Shown in pieces: positions 1 to 11,469 of a stretch of DNA of 64,000 bases (position 1 is its first letter; each line of letters opens with the position of its first letter). Both the position numbers and the translations under genes were made by a program. This DNA is from Branchiostoma floridae (lineage: Eukaryota > Chordata > Leptocardii > Amphioxiformes > Branchiostomatidae): the NCBI RefSeq assembly GCF_000003815.2, contig NC_049986.1:15401569-15465568 (forward strand), given 5' to 3'. The notes under the pieces were generated by a model. It searched no databases and was not told the DNA's origin. It saw nothing but the letters and a program-made list of their open reading frames with translations.

Positions 1-3000
1 CTTTACTGGTGGAGGTGAAGATGGTAAGATGTTAACCGATAATTCAAATCGACATACTCTGCAAATGAAGCAATTCATAGTTCACAGCATATCGAAAACA
101 AAGGCCAACCGAGTTGATGGCCTGTGTACTGTTCCTGGGACACTTTCCTATCGCTTTGACTCTGAAGTAGTGTGGAAGTTGGTCTTATTATAACGATGGC
201 GTTTACGAAAGGAACTAATCAATTTAGTATAGGCTAGCTGTTACTTTTCTTTAACTGATCTCAAAATGATTGAAATACAACTTCTCTCCCCAGACGAGCT
301 CTCGAGGTTGTCCACAGACATGCTGCCCCGCAAGGCTACCTTCATCACCCAGCGGTACCGGAGGGGGCACGAGGGGTGCGACAAGTTCTTCCTCTTCTAC
401 TACCCTGTAGCAGACGTCAGCGAACTCAACCTGGTACCTTGTAGTTTCCCTTTCAATCCTTAACAAACCATAAACACACTGCTTTGCTTAAGACATGGCT
501 AATTCTAGGGCATGATCTTATAATGTTGTATTAATGTTGTATCTATGAAGAATTTTGATATTTGTTTATTTGCAAATACACACGCAAGGGCTAATCGCAA
601 GTACATGTAGCATGGAATAATGATAATTGCCGTGATATTAACAGATGATGCCACTATATGCCAAGTTACTAGTTAACAAAAGTTTGAAATATCGACAAAC
701 AGGTCAACTTTCATGCGAATTTAAGCGGACGTTTTTGTCTCGTTTAGAAAAGAGCCCTCCTCCTAAAGCGCTTTGATTACCTGGACACGTACGTCAGATG
801 CTTCACCGGTTACGTCAGTCCTGACGTCACCATGGACCAGGCGCGTTACCTTAGCGACCAGCTCCATGACAACGGGCTGTGTCGTGTGCGGGACAGGGTG
901 ACGGTGGCGGAGTACGACAGCCAATCACGACTGTTCGATCGTCATAACGAAGTAAGTTTAAACTTTATGCCAGAATAAAAGAAAGTAGATATTTACTTTT
1001 AGTGACCTTCGCCCAGAAGGTTATGTTTTTGGTAGCGTTTGTATTTGTGTATGCATGTTTGCACGTATGTGAAATGGACAGCATAACTCGAGAAGGATGG
1101 ATTGTATTGATATTTGGTATGGGGGCAGGTCTTGATGACGCCTTGACATGATTAGATGTTGGGCCACCTAGCGGCTTGTAACGGAATCTCAGCGGAACTC
1201 CCGTTTTATCTCGTGTTCTGGACATGTAATGATGTGAGTTTGGGGATGTAAATATAGCTCTTGAGACAGACCGTGTATGCTGCAGGTTTCTTTGAACTGC
1301 TGGAGCCGGTTTACTTTCAAACTTTGAAAGATAGCAACCCAAGAACGGGCTGGTGATTGATTTTTGTCTGCACATGAGTTTGAAATGTCGGGCAGGTAAT
1401 TAGCATCATCAAGCGACAATGGAAGAAAAAATTATTTATATTTTGCAATTACTTGCTATGGACAAATCTTGTAAAACAAATGTTCTCGAGTCAGTGAAAT
1501 GTTACTTGTATTTATCAATTTCCCTTCGAAGATCTTCTACTAGATCCTTTCTCTGCTATTCGTACTACAGATCCTTTTTGACGCAGCGGATTGCAAGAAG
1601 ACCCAGGAGCGCGCACCGGAGTTTGTCTTCAGTCTGCCTGTCAGGTCAGATGGCGTTAACGTCCATTAGCCGTATCGTCACACTTATTCATTTCATGTCA
1701 ATTANNNNNNNNNNNNNNNNNNNNNNNNNNNNNNNNNNNNNNNNNNNNNNNNNNNNNNNNNNNNNNNNNNNNNNNNNNNNNNNNNNNNNNNNNNNNNNNN
1801 NNNNNNNNNNNNNNNNNNNNNNNNNNNNNNNNNNNNNNNNNNNNNNNNNNNNNNNNNNNNNNNNNNNNNNNNNNNNNNNNNNNNNNNNNNNNNNNNNNNN
1901 NGGGGGGGGGGGGGGGGCTGATCTTATAAATCCCCTTTTCCAGGGCCCAGATTTCTGTCCCGCAAACGGTCGTTGCCATTTGCAACGGTCGATGCCCGTC
2001 AACACGGGGATACGTGCGGGGGGGGGTTTAAAGGATTGGGTTTTGGATTAAACTTTTTGCCCCTGGTTCGGATCCAAAATATTGCCGTTTCATTGATTTC
2101 TTGGCCACGTTTGAAAAGTTGTTTTTCAAACATTATTTCCTCTTGTCAGACACCCCCACCCACCCACACACAGCATTTTGATACGCTCGGATATGACAAC
2201 ACCTGTTGGTCTTGACCGTCTCAAATGGTCTTGACCGTGTCAAATGGCCTTCACCGTTTCAAAGGACTGTTTCCGAGTTGTACGATTCAAAGGGCGCTAT
2301 CAAGAGAGGGTGGCCCAATGTAGAATGCTTATATGTCACATGTCTGTCTGTGCGCCAGTCTCATCTCTTTATCGTCAGCAGACACCAAGAGCAAACAAGG
2401 GGTACAAACAAGAACATGCCGTAAAGGACGAGGCACCGCGAGATCCCTCGAGAAAAGCCGAGATCGTGTACGTCCCGATGCCGCCTAGATGCAAGACGAC
2501 CGAATGCATGCCGATCAGGAAGACCAAGGACTTCGGCGACTTCTGGGAGATAACTGTAACAGATTGTGAGTATACGTCTGACTTTAGTTCTTAACTTGAA
2601 TGAAATAAGACCCGTCATTATGATAACTTCAACCATCCATATTTGCTATGCCCTGTTCATGATGCAAAAATAAATTCAATTCGGCTTAGCAATTAAGTCG
2701 TATTAAGTCGACTTGTTATTTGCGTTCATGATGCAAATTTGCACCGACACATAAACCTCCTCTCTTTTAAGAACACAGATGAACTTCCGAGATAAGGTTG
2801 TACTGTTGTAAGTACTGTTGTTCGATGTGTCGTTCATTTTGTGAATCTTTTCAGACAAGGGTGTGTGCCACTTTGAAGTTGGTTGTGGTGCTCATCACTC
2901 AGGAAGGAAGGTTTTTCGCCCCCTTCTAAAGTACTTCGCCGGAGACAATGTCGAGGGAATTTCCCTTGGCGGTATTACGGCACCTTTGTTCTTCAATGTG

Positions 3001-4157
3001 AGTATGATGTGCATATCTTGTAGTATCTCTTTTGATATGTCTCATTATTCTCCTTATAATGGGCGACAGCTTTGTCTAAAAGCACAGTGCATGGGCATGT
3101 CACACGTATCATTACTCGATAACATCTACAGAAGACAAGCTACGTCGGGCCTTTGTTTTTTCTCATTATACATTTCATAAGGTGTTCTTGCAGCTACCGT
3201 GACCTGATGGCTCCCAGTTTAACAACATTTCGTGGTCATTGGCGATTTTCAGCCGGGAAGGTTCTGATGCTTAGAAATAGATATATCCGGGAAGCTTGTA
3301 GCCTGCCCACAGCTGTTTCCCGGTTGAAAATCGCGACCACCTCCCCCCAGCCGCTTTCGCCAATGCCCATAGATAGGCCAGTGAAGGAGGCTAAGTATAC
3401 TCCTATAGAAGCTAGTTATTCGCAGTCCCAGTGAGTACGTAAGGCTTTCCCAGAGAATAAAACCGCTTTCACATGATCCCCACAATGCACTCATTCTCCA
3501 GTACCAAGGCGTTGTACTGATGGAGTCCGGTGAAGAAGGGAGCTGCAGCTTACCATATGAAGTTTGTCTTCCGCTGCCAAAGGCTTTCCGGCACAGAGAG
3601 AAGATTGCAACTCTGAATAACCACGTGAGTAAATCCAAAACAAACAAACAACCAGACAAACGTGCTTTATCATGCGTAAAAGATTGTGTGACCTTCTTGA
3701 ATTCGTTATGATTTTTTTAATGAAAATAAAAATTTGCAAATACATTTGTGTTGGCATACAGACAAACTTGTATACTCGAGCGGAGGTCAAGGCGTACATC
3801 ACGAGAGTTCACGAGTACCCACTTCTCGCGAGAACGATCCGAGAACACGGGCTGCATCTCATGGGTCGTCTTGACGAGGAAGGAGTCAGATACGACAAGG
3901 TAATACTGCCATCATCACCACTGCCATAGTGTACCCAAGCCATCGTACTACATGTCTCTCTCTACTGTGCTACCGTTATATAATCTGTAATATTTGAATG
4001 AATTTTTATAACAATTACAACTGCATTTATCTACTTATTGTCATCTTTCTAGGAGGCGCTGTTAGCCTTCACATATGACGACTACTTCACACCGCCGAGC
4101 CAGAGAGTCAGCTATGTAGGCTTCGGCAACCCCATCACCGGGAATAAGCAGACTTAA
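1..4157 (+). CDS. Gene A: multi-unit SOUL/HEBP-like protein, 3' part
   Basis: This is the 3' part of a divergent member of the array. Exons seen by GT..AG borders and frame: 1-23 (tail of an exon, tentative), 294-433, 748-951, 1571-1644, 2379-2565, 2855-2997, 3502-3624, 3762-3899 and 4053-4157 (TAA). They match exons 8 to 20 of gene B. The exon at 748-951 ends with SRLFDRHNE, as in unit 2 of B. The exon at 2379 carries the C-x4-C motif (CKTTEC), and those from 2855 encode a SOUL-like unit 4 with LLKYFAGDN and YDDYFTPPSQRVSY. Two things differ from B: the counterparts of exons 9 and 10 are fused into one 204-nt exon, and no acidic last exon exists. Exons 12 to 15 are not visible between 1645 and 2378, where a gap lies. 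The 74-nt exon ends in phase 2 while the exon at 2379 begins in phase 0, so material is missing. Low similarity to B makes the unit assignment an inference. Confidence 0.7.
1705..1901. other. Assembly gap
   Basis: A run of 197 N is followed directly by 16 G. It falls where gene A should carry the exons for its third SOUL-like unit. The flanking 1902-2240 shows only G-rich low-complexity sequence and a CAAATGG/TTGACCGT-type short repeat, with no exon. Confidence 0.98.
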
Positions 4158-4746
4158 GACTGGCTCCGCCCCTTAGGCGTCGCCAAAAAGCCAAGCACTA
4201 TAATAGATTAAGGACATCATCTGTTGTGCGAAAGGTCAATTAGAAGGTTAGGCCTCAGTGTCAAGGCCTAAGAAGCACTTCAAGGTTGCAGAATCATTGT
4301 ACATACAGTATAAACATCTACAAACTTGTGATGTTGAAACAACAGAACGAAGTGTGCTTAAGGAGATTGTTTAAAGTCTCTACAAGCTCTGGCATACAAC
4401 AGAGTGCTGTTGAACAATGCATGTGTTACTGAAATAATCCTGTAGTATAACGTTACATGTAGCTATCTCTAAGCAGTTAAGCAGTTAAAGTTCTTCTCAT
4501 ACTTTGACTTTTTTATGACTCCATGTAAACGTGTATAAACTTGTATAGATATACTCGGTACGTATTGTTATTGAATATTCTACATGGGGAAATTATACCA
4601 TCTGACAAGGAATTCGGCATACCGTACTTTCCCCGATACCCTGTAATAGACTTATAGTATCAACAGGTAACTGCGGTTTGAAAAGTATCTGCTAGGGGCT
4701 CAAGAACATCAATGACGGTCCTGCCCAGAATACCTCTCGGTAATTC

Positions 4747-4752
4747 AATAAA
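4747..4752 (+). terminator. Polyadenylation signal, gene A
   Basis: AATAAA about 590 bases after the TAA of gene A, with a second AATAAA a few bases on and T/G-rich sequence (about 4770-4780) downstream. Confidence 0.5.
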
Positions 4753-7700
4753 GATCAATAAAAATTTACAGTTTGTTTGACTCAGTTAAGGTCACCCGTG
4801 GGTCATAACAGCCCACATGTGGACTTTGTGATGGGGCCGAAAACTTGATCAAAGAAATAAGAATGAAGCACAGAAAACGTCGTCATCTTTTCAGAGATAA
4901 AACACAGTGCAATGCGACTATCAACAGAGAGGGAAGCAACTGTTGGTTGTTTTATGATCCATAGAGGTCATAATGAAAACTCGGTCACCTAACCTGGATA
5001 CCGTCTTAGTTAGTTTATTCCAATAGTCGCTATCCACCACAGGAGCACGCATAAACTAACAAGGAATGCCCAGATGCCCTACCGACAAACATCCACCGGC
5101 ACCTGACATCAACTGACTTCGAAGAGCAACAAGTCGTCAATCAGCAGCCCGGATTGCCACTCTGTTCACGGTGACCGTTCAGCCGCCCTGATGTCACAAC
5201 TAATCTTACTGTTTGGCAGCATTACGAATCCCTTACTTAGTGTTATTCATTTCGATGCGTTCAGACAGCAGGTTATCATCGCATTTATCAATGTTATGAT
5301 CGCATTTTGTGGGTCTGGTAGCAAAATAGCCTTCTTTGTCTCTCGGGAAGTAAAGCAGTGTCATGGAAGATAAGAATAGATAACCTGATGCCAGACTGTT
5401 TCCAGGGCCTGCATAGGCCAGTTCCTTGGCTCTGTAGCAAACGTGCTACAAGAAAAATGTAACACAGCCCATCATAACTTTCAGGAAAATGTTTCCCGGG
5501 GAAACAATTTTAGGAAAATGCCAGGATGGGTTGTGGTAAAATTTCCAGGTCCGTTGGCTCCGGAGCCAAGGATCTGGTCTGTACAGTCTAGCATCCAGGT
5601 TAAAAAAAATCTGTTGTTGCTTGTTTACCTCTTCGCCCAAGATTTATAGCGTGAGGTTCAGCTTCCGGACGGCTTTCGTGATAACCTGGCACTGCTCAGA
5701 GTTCGGGTGAACGGCAATCAAGCAGATGTTTGGCAGGACATGTGTAAAGTTTTCTAACGGTTAGCTTTGAATATCCCTGGATTAAAGATTTTCTCAGTTG
5801 GTCATTTTGGGAGGAGAATTGTAAGTGTTTTAACCGTTAGGAATTTGTTTTGCAGACCTCATAAGGGATTGTCAGAGAAGCCAGTCGGTAAGAAAACTTT
5901 ACCCCACTGACATTCTATTTCCTAGTTAGTTGGCCTGGCACTCTACAGCCTATTCCGAATGATGATAAGACTTTTTGTGACAATTGGTCACTAGAACCGG
6001 TCATGTTTCTGATATCGGGTCACAGAGCCGACTATCAGGAGAGACCAGCCGTCGCAGACGACCAGTTATCAGTTGCGCCTGGCGGTGCAAGGTTCCGTCT
6101 GTCCGAGCTAACGGTACCAACTTGATTCCAATACTGTTTGGGTCTTTAACGTGCAAATTATGACCGTAGAATGGACATAAAATTATAAACGGTCTCCTTC
6201 TGGAGTCTAAAGAAAGCAAAAATAAATAGATAAATAAAAAAGCTGACAGAAATATGCTGACCGACGGTTTGCTAGCATGCTCGTGGCGTAAGAAAAATTG
6301 TAACAATATTATTTTACTCCCTTCATCCTTTCCGGTTATTACTCAACGTGATTTCCGCTCCAGAGCAAACTGATGAATCAGGCAAATTTCCAGTGACGGA
6401 GGAAATCTGGAACCGTGTTGTTTATCTGCAAGCAGACCTGTTTTCCGTTAAACTGTGCTGATCTGGGCAACATTCAGCTGCGGGGTGGCCCTGTCGGTCG
6501 ACCTTGCCATCCCCACAAGGCGTGATACTAGATCAATCACTCAACAAGTAAGTTAGTCGCGTTTATCTGACACGCCTTGTCGTGTGGCGGGGCAGGCGTC
6601 TCTGGATTCTCTTCGGAAAACAAGATAACGAGGAAAATGCTAAAACTTCAGAGTTTTCGATGTCAGCAAAAACATGATGGAAGCCACAGAGTTTGGTCTT
6701 TTAACCGATACCAAGGGGATAGGGGTAGCGGTTGTACATTCAAGTTAACGTGACATCGATTGGGCTCTGATTTCTGAATGTTTTGTCCTCATCTTGCTGA
6801 CACCGTCGTCTGAAGAAAATATTTCTTTTATATGAAGAGCAAAGCATAGAATTGATGCCAAGTCATCACGAGACAAAATATTTTTCGAAGCTACTGATAG
6901 AGGATTTCATTGGGGAAATACAAATTTCAAGGTCATTCGTTCACAATTCGAACTAAGGTTTACTACGGCCGCCATTTTGTGTGTGAAAAATTATGGACAC
7001 TTGATATTACATAATTGTTGAATAGTGTTTTGGTCTGTACAGTTACACTAGAAACTGGGCGACCATTTACGTACATGTACTATACCGGCTACGCTGTATG
7101 ACATCTCCTAGAAGAGAGTTAAGTTGATCCTTTCAACAAACTCACGCCACAGGAAGCTGTCAATCAAATTGTGACCTTTAACCTCACGCCTGTTTTCATG
7201 ACTTCGCCACTTGTGCAAAACAGACACTTAAGACAACATCCTAGTGTCAATTGTGACCAAAGTAAAGACCCACAGTGCAGAATTTTGTTTTGGAACACAG
7301 CCTACCATTTCTGAGAAACACCCCAGGACAAGGTCGAACAACAGGTGGTGGGGAGGGGGGCGACATGCCGCAGTGTTCTGCAGACTAGAATTCAATCCTG
7401 TTATTATAGAAACCACGTTTATCTTTTTTTTAAGAATCGTTAAGAAAAGTGTTGTCAAAAGTACAAAAACGCAAGAAATAATCTAAGTGCTGTCACGTTA
7501 TAAAACTTTTTATTGAGGAAGGGAGTGTCCGTCTCAAAGAAGAGAAGATACGAACAGTCTATTGTAATGCACCATTTTCTCCCCTCTCTCTTTATTTATA
7601 TCATATATATGTATATGTCATCAACGAAATCGTGTGCTACGTTCTATTTCCTCTTCTGACGTTTCGTTTTTGTGTGCAAAAATGGTTCACACGAGTCAGA

Positions 7701-7989
7701 CGTCATGTCAGATGCCCGGTCACCATACTGTTGATGTTTTCCATCTGTTTTACATTCTACAGTCGTCATTGCTGACAAGATACTTTACTGATTTTTTTTC
7801 TGCGAGGATGTCGTTACTTTACAAATTAGACCAATGTGATCTAGGTCTACGCCTGACACGTGCCTCTCTGACATTTGGTGCCTGGAGAGAAAAGCGTTTG
7901 CTTCCTCTGATAAATGAGTTACCCGTGTGTGCGTAAGGTCATGTTAGGACTGCCCAAAAAAAAACAACGATCGCTGGCCGATCACACCA

Positions 7990-8230
7990 CCTTAAGGTGG
8001 TATCTCACTGCACTTGGGGCACTGGTGTGGCACTTCGGGGTTCGAACTCCAGAGATTAAGAACGAATTTTCTTCCTTTCTGTGTATTTTGCTGTCTTTTA
8101 AGTAATACTTTTACGTCTTACGCAATGTATAAGTTATAAAAAAACGGAGAAAATAACAAAACAGTGCCACAGTGAACGAAACCCGCAGTGCCGCACTGGT
8201 GCCCCAAGTGCAGTGAGAGTCCACCTTTGG
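7990..8230. mobile_element. Foldback/MITE-like element next to the gene B promoter
   Basis: Two arms of about 55 bases (7990-8045 and 8177-8230) are imperfect reverse complements, both containing TCACTGCACTTGGGGCA or its complement. A spacer of about 130 bases separates them. It codes for nothing and ends about 27 bases before the TATA box of gene B. The paralogous C promoter has no such element, which points to an insertion. Confidence 0.7.
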
Positions 8231-8256
8231 CGTCCCCCGTAAACAATCGCCTGTCC

Positions 8257-8264
8257 TTTATAAG
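8257..8264 (+). promoter_or_regulatory. TATA box of gene B
   Basis: TTTATAAG stands in a block of about 125 bases (8241-8370) that is closely matched upstream of gene C (22812-22938). Sequence shared just upstream of both genes, ending in a splice donor, supports a duplicated core promoter plus non-coding exon 1. Confidence 0.65.
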
Positions 8265-8287
8265 GGGGAGCTTGATTGTTGTGAGCC

Positions 8288-8365
8288 AGTTAGAACCGAC
8301 CTTCAGCCGGACGCACACCTCTGCAGTGGTGGCGAATTCTTGACAAGAAAGTTAGTCGCAGCAAC
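8288..8365 (+). other. Non-coding exon 1 of gene B (5' UTR)
   Basis: It begins about 30 bases after the TATA box (start estimated) and ends at a strong donor, CAAC|GTGAGT, conserved in gene C. It would splice over a 1.6-kb intron to the acceptor at 9978, seven bases before the start codon. No coding potential is needed. Confidence 0.55.
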
Positions 8366-9984
8366 GTGAGTTGCTCTTTGTTTTTCTCTTGTCTAACCAT
8401 AGTATGGAAATAGAATTATGTCATTTTCGTAGAATTCCTTTTTGTTAATTAAAAAGTCTTTTATAAATGTAAAGCATTTTCTTTCCACTTTGGATATCAA
8501 AAAAGCACTAGTTGTAAAGTGTTCTTTTAATGTGCTTTCTTAGAACACTATATTGGGACACCTGCGTTATCACTTGTTACCAGTGCCCACAGTAGTAGTA
8601 CTGTGACCAATGCTAGTACGGCAGAGCATTGCGCAGTAAGTCCAGGGCTCGAAAGGCCTACCTGAAACGTCAAATTTACAGGAAAATAATGAGATTACAA
8701 AAAGAAAACGACAGAAAAATGTGCAATTTGGCAAGCTAGATTAATGCTGGCCAGTAATCAAGCACCACATGTTGTAGAGATTAGGAATTAAGTATTTCGA
8801 GCCCGAGACACTATTTCAATCAGATTGTTTTCTTCGATATGCTAGAGTAGTTGTTCTTTTGTTGTAGCGTATATCTAAGAACTTGAAACATTCATTTTCA
8901 TTATGTAGTCTTTATTTCAACATAGTCACAAATTAGTTAACCTCTAGACACGTAAATCATTCCAACAGACTGCATCGTCACAATAGCTAATAGCTGTGTG
9001 TTTGCAAATATTTGCCAAGTGAGGGTAGAGATTATCACTTTTACATGTAGGCATGGGGGACTTTAGACAGCTATTGTTGGTCTCTGGTCACTGGGCGCTC
9101 GAACGTTCACTTCTCATCGCCAAGCAGATGTAGGGTTAGGTGTAATTTTTTAAAAAGGTTGGGGTTGGTTTAGGGTTAGGTTTAGATTTAGCCTCTACAA
9201 GTGTAGCCGCTCCTCCTAAAATCCACCCAGAACTCTGTTTGAAAATTATCAGGTGCCAGGAGTGTGACGTAGTACTCTCCCCTCGTGTACACTGGAAATT
9301 CCCAAGCAGTGTTGCGGCAGATATTTATCAGGAGCAGAAATTTGGCTTGACACCGGGTCAGTGGTTTATGCGTGTTTTGTGGGATTTTTGTATCTTTTTC
9401 TAGTGTAAGTGGAGCACGTTTTTATCTCTTTGCCTGTTACCAGAAAGCGAAGAGCAATGAAGGCACGGTAATATTAAGAAGACGCAAACCAGGCATAAAA
9501 CTGTAACGCTGAAAATCGTGCGATCAAAAACATCGACGATGTGCATCCTCTGTGGGCATCCTCTCGTAACTTGGCTGCCATAGCCAGTTCACAACTTAGG
9601 CTGACAATGCGTTTTGTGGTGTTATTGTGAGCAAGGTCCAGCCAAACACACCTGCCGGACCTGTTTACATACTGGGATAAAAGATATCATTTGGATAACT
9701 GATAAATCATGTCAACAGTTTCTGCTGATAAGTGCTAACACTTGATCATTTTTGTCATGAGATTTATGTTAAGCAAAGACGTAGCATGAGAATACATTTG
9801 TAAGATGTTAATGGTTTCCTCATTCTTTTTAAACGAGGTTAAGTTAAGTTGAAGAGCAAAACTGCAATGTGCAATACTTAAAGGAGTGAACAATCCCCAA
9901 AGATAATTAAATCAACAGACTGAGAACATATTTAAGAAGAACAAATGGAGTTCTTTGAATGATTTCTGTCTATTCCAGGAGACC

Positions 9985-10253
9985 ATGAATCCCAGGCTCG
10001 TATGGGCGCTATTTCTCCTGGTGCTTGTGGCGGTGTGTCACGCCGAGCACCCCGGGCACGACAGCGGTGAGCACGACGAGCACGAGCACAGCAAGCACGA
10101 GGACCACGACCACAGCGATCACCACGAGCACGGCAGCTCCCACCAGCACGAAGATGAGCACAGCTCACATGAGCACGAAGAGCACCACGACTCGCACGAG
10201 CACACCTCAAAACAGCACGAAGAGCACGAGCACGGCCCGGACCACGAGCATGG
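9985..10253 (+). other. Signal peptide and His-rich exon of gene B
   Basis: The exon encodes MNPRLVWALFLLVLVAVCHA, then about 70 residues in which roughly one in three is His, alternating with Glu, Asp and Ser (units such as HEHEH, HDHSDHHEH). The DNA is an imperfect CACGAG-type repeat, so length variation between alleles is likely. The equivalent exons of C, D and E have only short His clusters. The ATG at 9985 was chosen over the in-frame ATG at 9955 because the acceptor TATTCCAG ends at 9978. Confidence 0.85.
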
Positions 10254-11422
10254 GTACGTCATACACGCTATTACAGCCTGTGGTCAAATCAGGGCTTTGG
10301 AATGTTTCTACTTTGTTAAACTAGTTAAGATGTTTTCTCGGTCATTGTCCAAGAGAAATGCGACTTTGGGGACTTTTTTTCATTCTTAAATGCTTACATT
10401 TCTTGGTTACGTCTTACATGTATATCTTATGTTAGATAACGCTAGAAGATCTTGTCACTGTATTTCACACACTTGTCTTTTCGACTTCAATACATACGAT
10501 GACTGATGGNNNNNNNNNNNNNNNNNNNNNNNNNNNNNNNNNNNNNNNNNNNNNNNNNNNNNNNNNNNNNNNNNNNNNNNNNNNNNNNNNNNNNNNNNNN
10601 NNNNNNNNNNNNNNNNNNNNNNNNNNNNNNNNNNNNNNNNNNNNNNNNNNNNNNNNNNNNNNNNNNNNNNNNNNNNNNNNNNNNNNNNNNNNNNNNNNNN
10701 NNNNNNNNNNNNNNNNNNNNNNNNNNNNNNNNNNNNNNNNNNNNNNNNNNNNNNNNNNNNNNNNNNNNNNNNNNNNNNNNNNNNNNNNNNNNNNNNNNNN
10801 NNNNNNNNNNNNNNNNNNNNNNNNNNNNNNNNNNNNNNNNNNNNNNNNNNNNNNNNNNNNNNNNNNNNNNNNNNNNNNNNNNNNNNNNNNNNNNNNNNNN
10901 NNNNNNNNNNNNNNNNNNNNNNNNNNNNNNNNNNNNNNNNNNNNNNNNNNNNNNNNNNNNNNNNNNNNNNNNNNNNNNNNNNNNNNNNNNNNNNNNNNNN
11001 NNNNNNNNNNNNNNNNNNNNNNNNNNNNNNNNNNNNNNNNNNNNNNNNNNNNNNNNNNNNNNNNNNNNNNNNNNNNNNNNNNNNNNNNNNNNNNNNNNNN
11101 NNNNNNNNNNNNNNNNNNNNNTGGGCGACAAAAATGGTGTATAAACACCTCTCAACAACATGTTCTAACATGACAAGACCTTATTTTTGGTAGTGCCCCC
11201 CCCCCCCCCCCCCCCTTGATGATGCCGTGTTAATGTGTTCCTTGGGAGATACTAGCTATTGGCGCTGTTACAAAAGTCTCTTGTATATAATTTAGAAGCC
11301 TGCAAGAACTCGTCAACAAATTCCAGACCTGCCACGGGGCCAGTGTCAGTGTGGCAGCCGTGCCTTTTGGGAAAGATTTGCATGGTTGCCAAATCCCTCC
11401 CCCTCTGCCCTCTTCACACACA

Positions 11423-11469
<47 letters not shown>

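Larger units (their letters stand above)
4158..8256. other. Intergenic spacer A-B
   Basis: This holds the 3' UTR of gene A and about 4 kb without a supported gene. Open frames here are short and lack splice-compatible neighbours or family similarity. A foldback element occupies the last 270 bases. Confidence 0.7.

Noticed and set aside
9955-9957. Upstream ATG in frame with gene B
   Set aside because: It lies before the acceptor TATTCCAG, inside the intron, and would disrupt the signal peptide start.
9932-10324. Reading frames on both strands over the His-rich exon (Arg/Ala-rich on minus, Thr/Ser-rich on plus)
   Set aside because: Shadows of the CACGAG repeat; only the frame from 9985 has a signal peptide and joins the downstream exons in phase.
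10455-11173. Long open frames through the 612-base gap
   Set aside because: They consist of N and carry no information.
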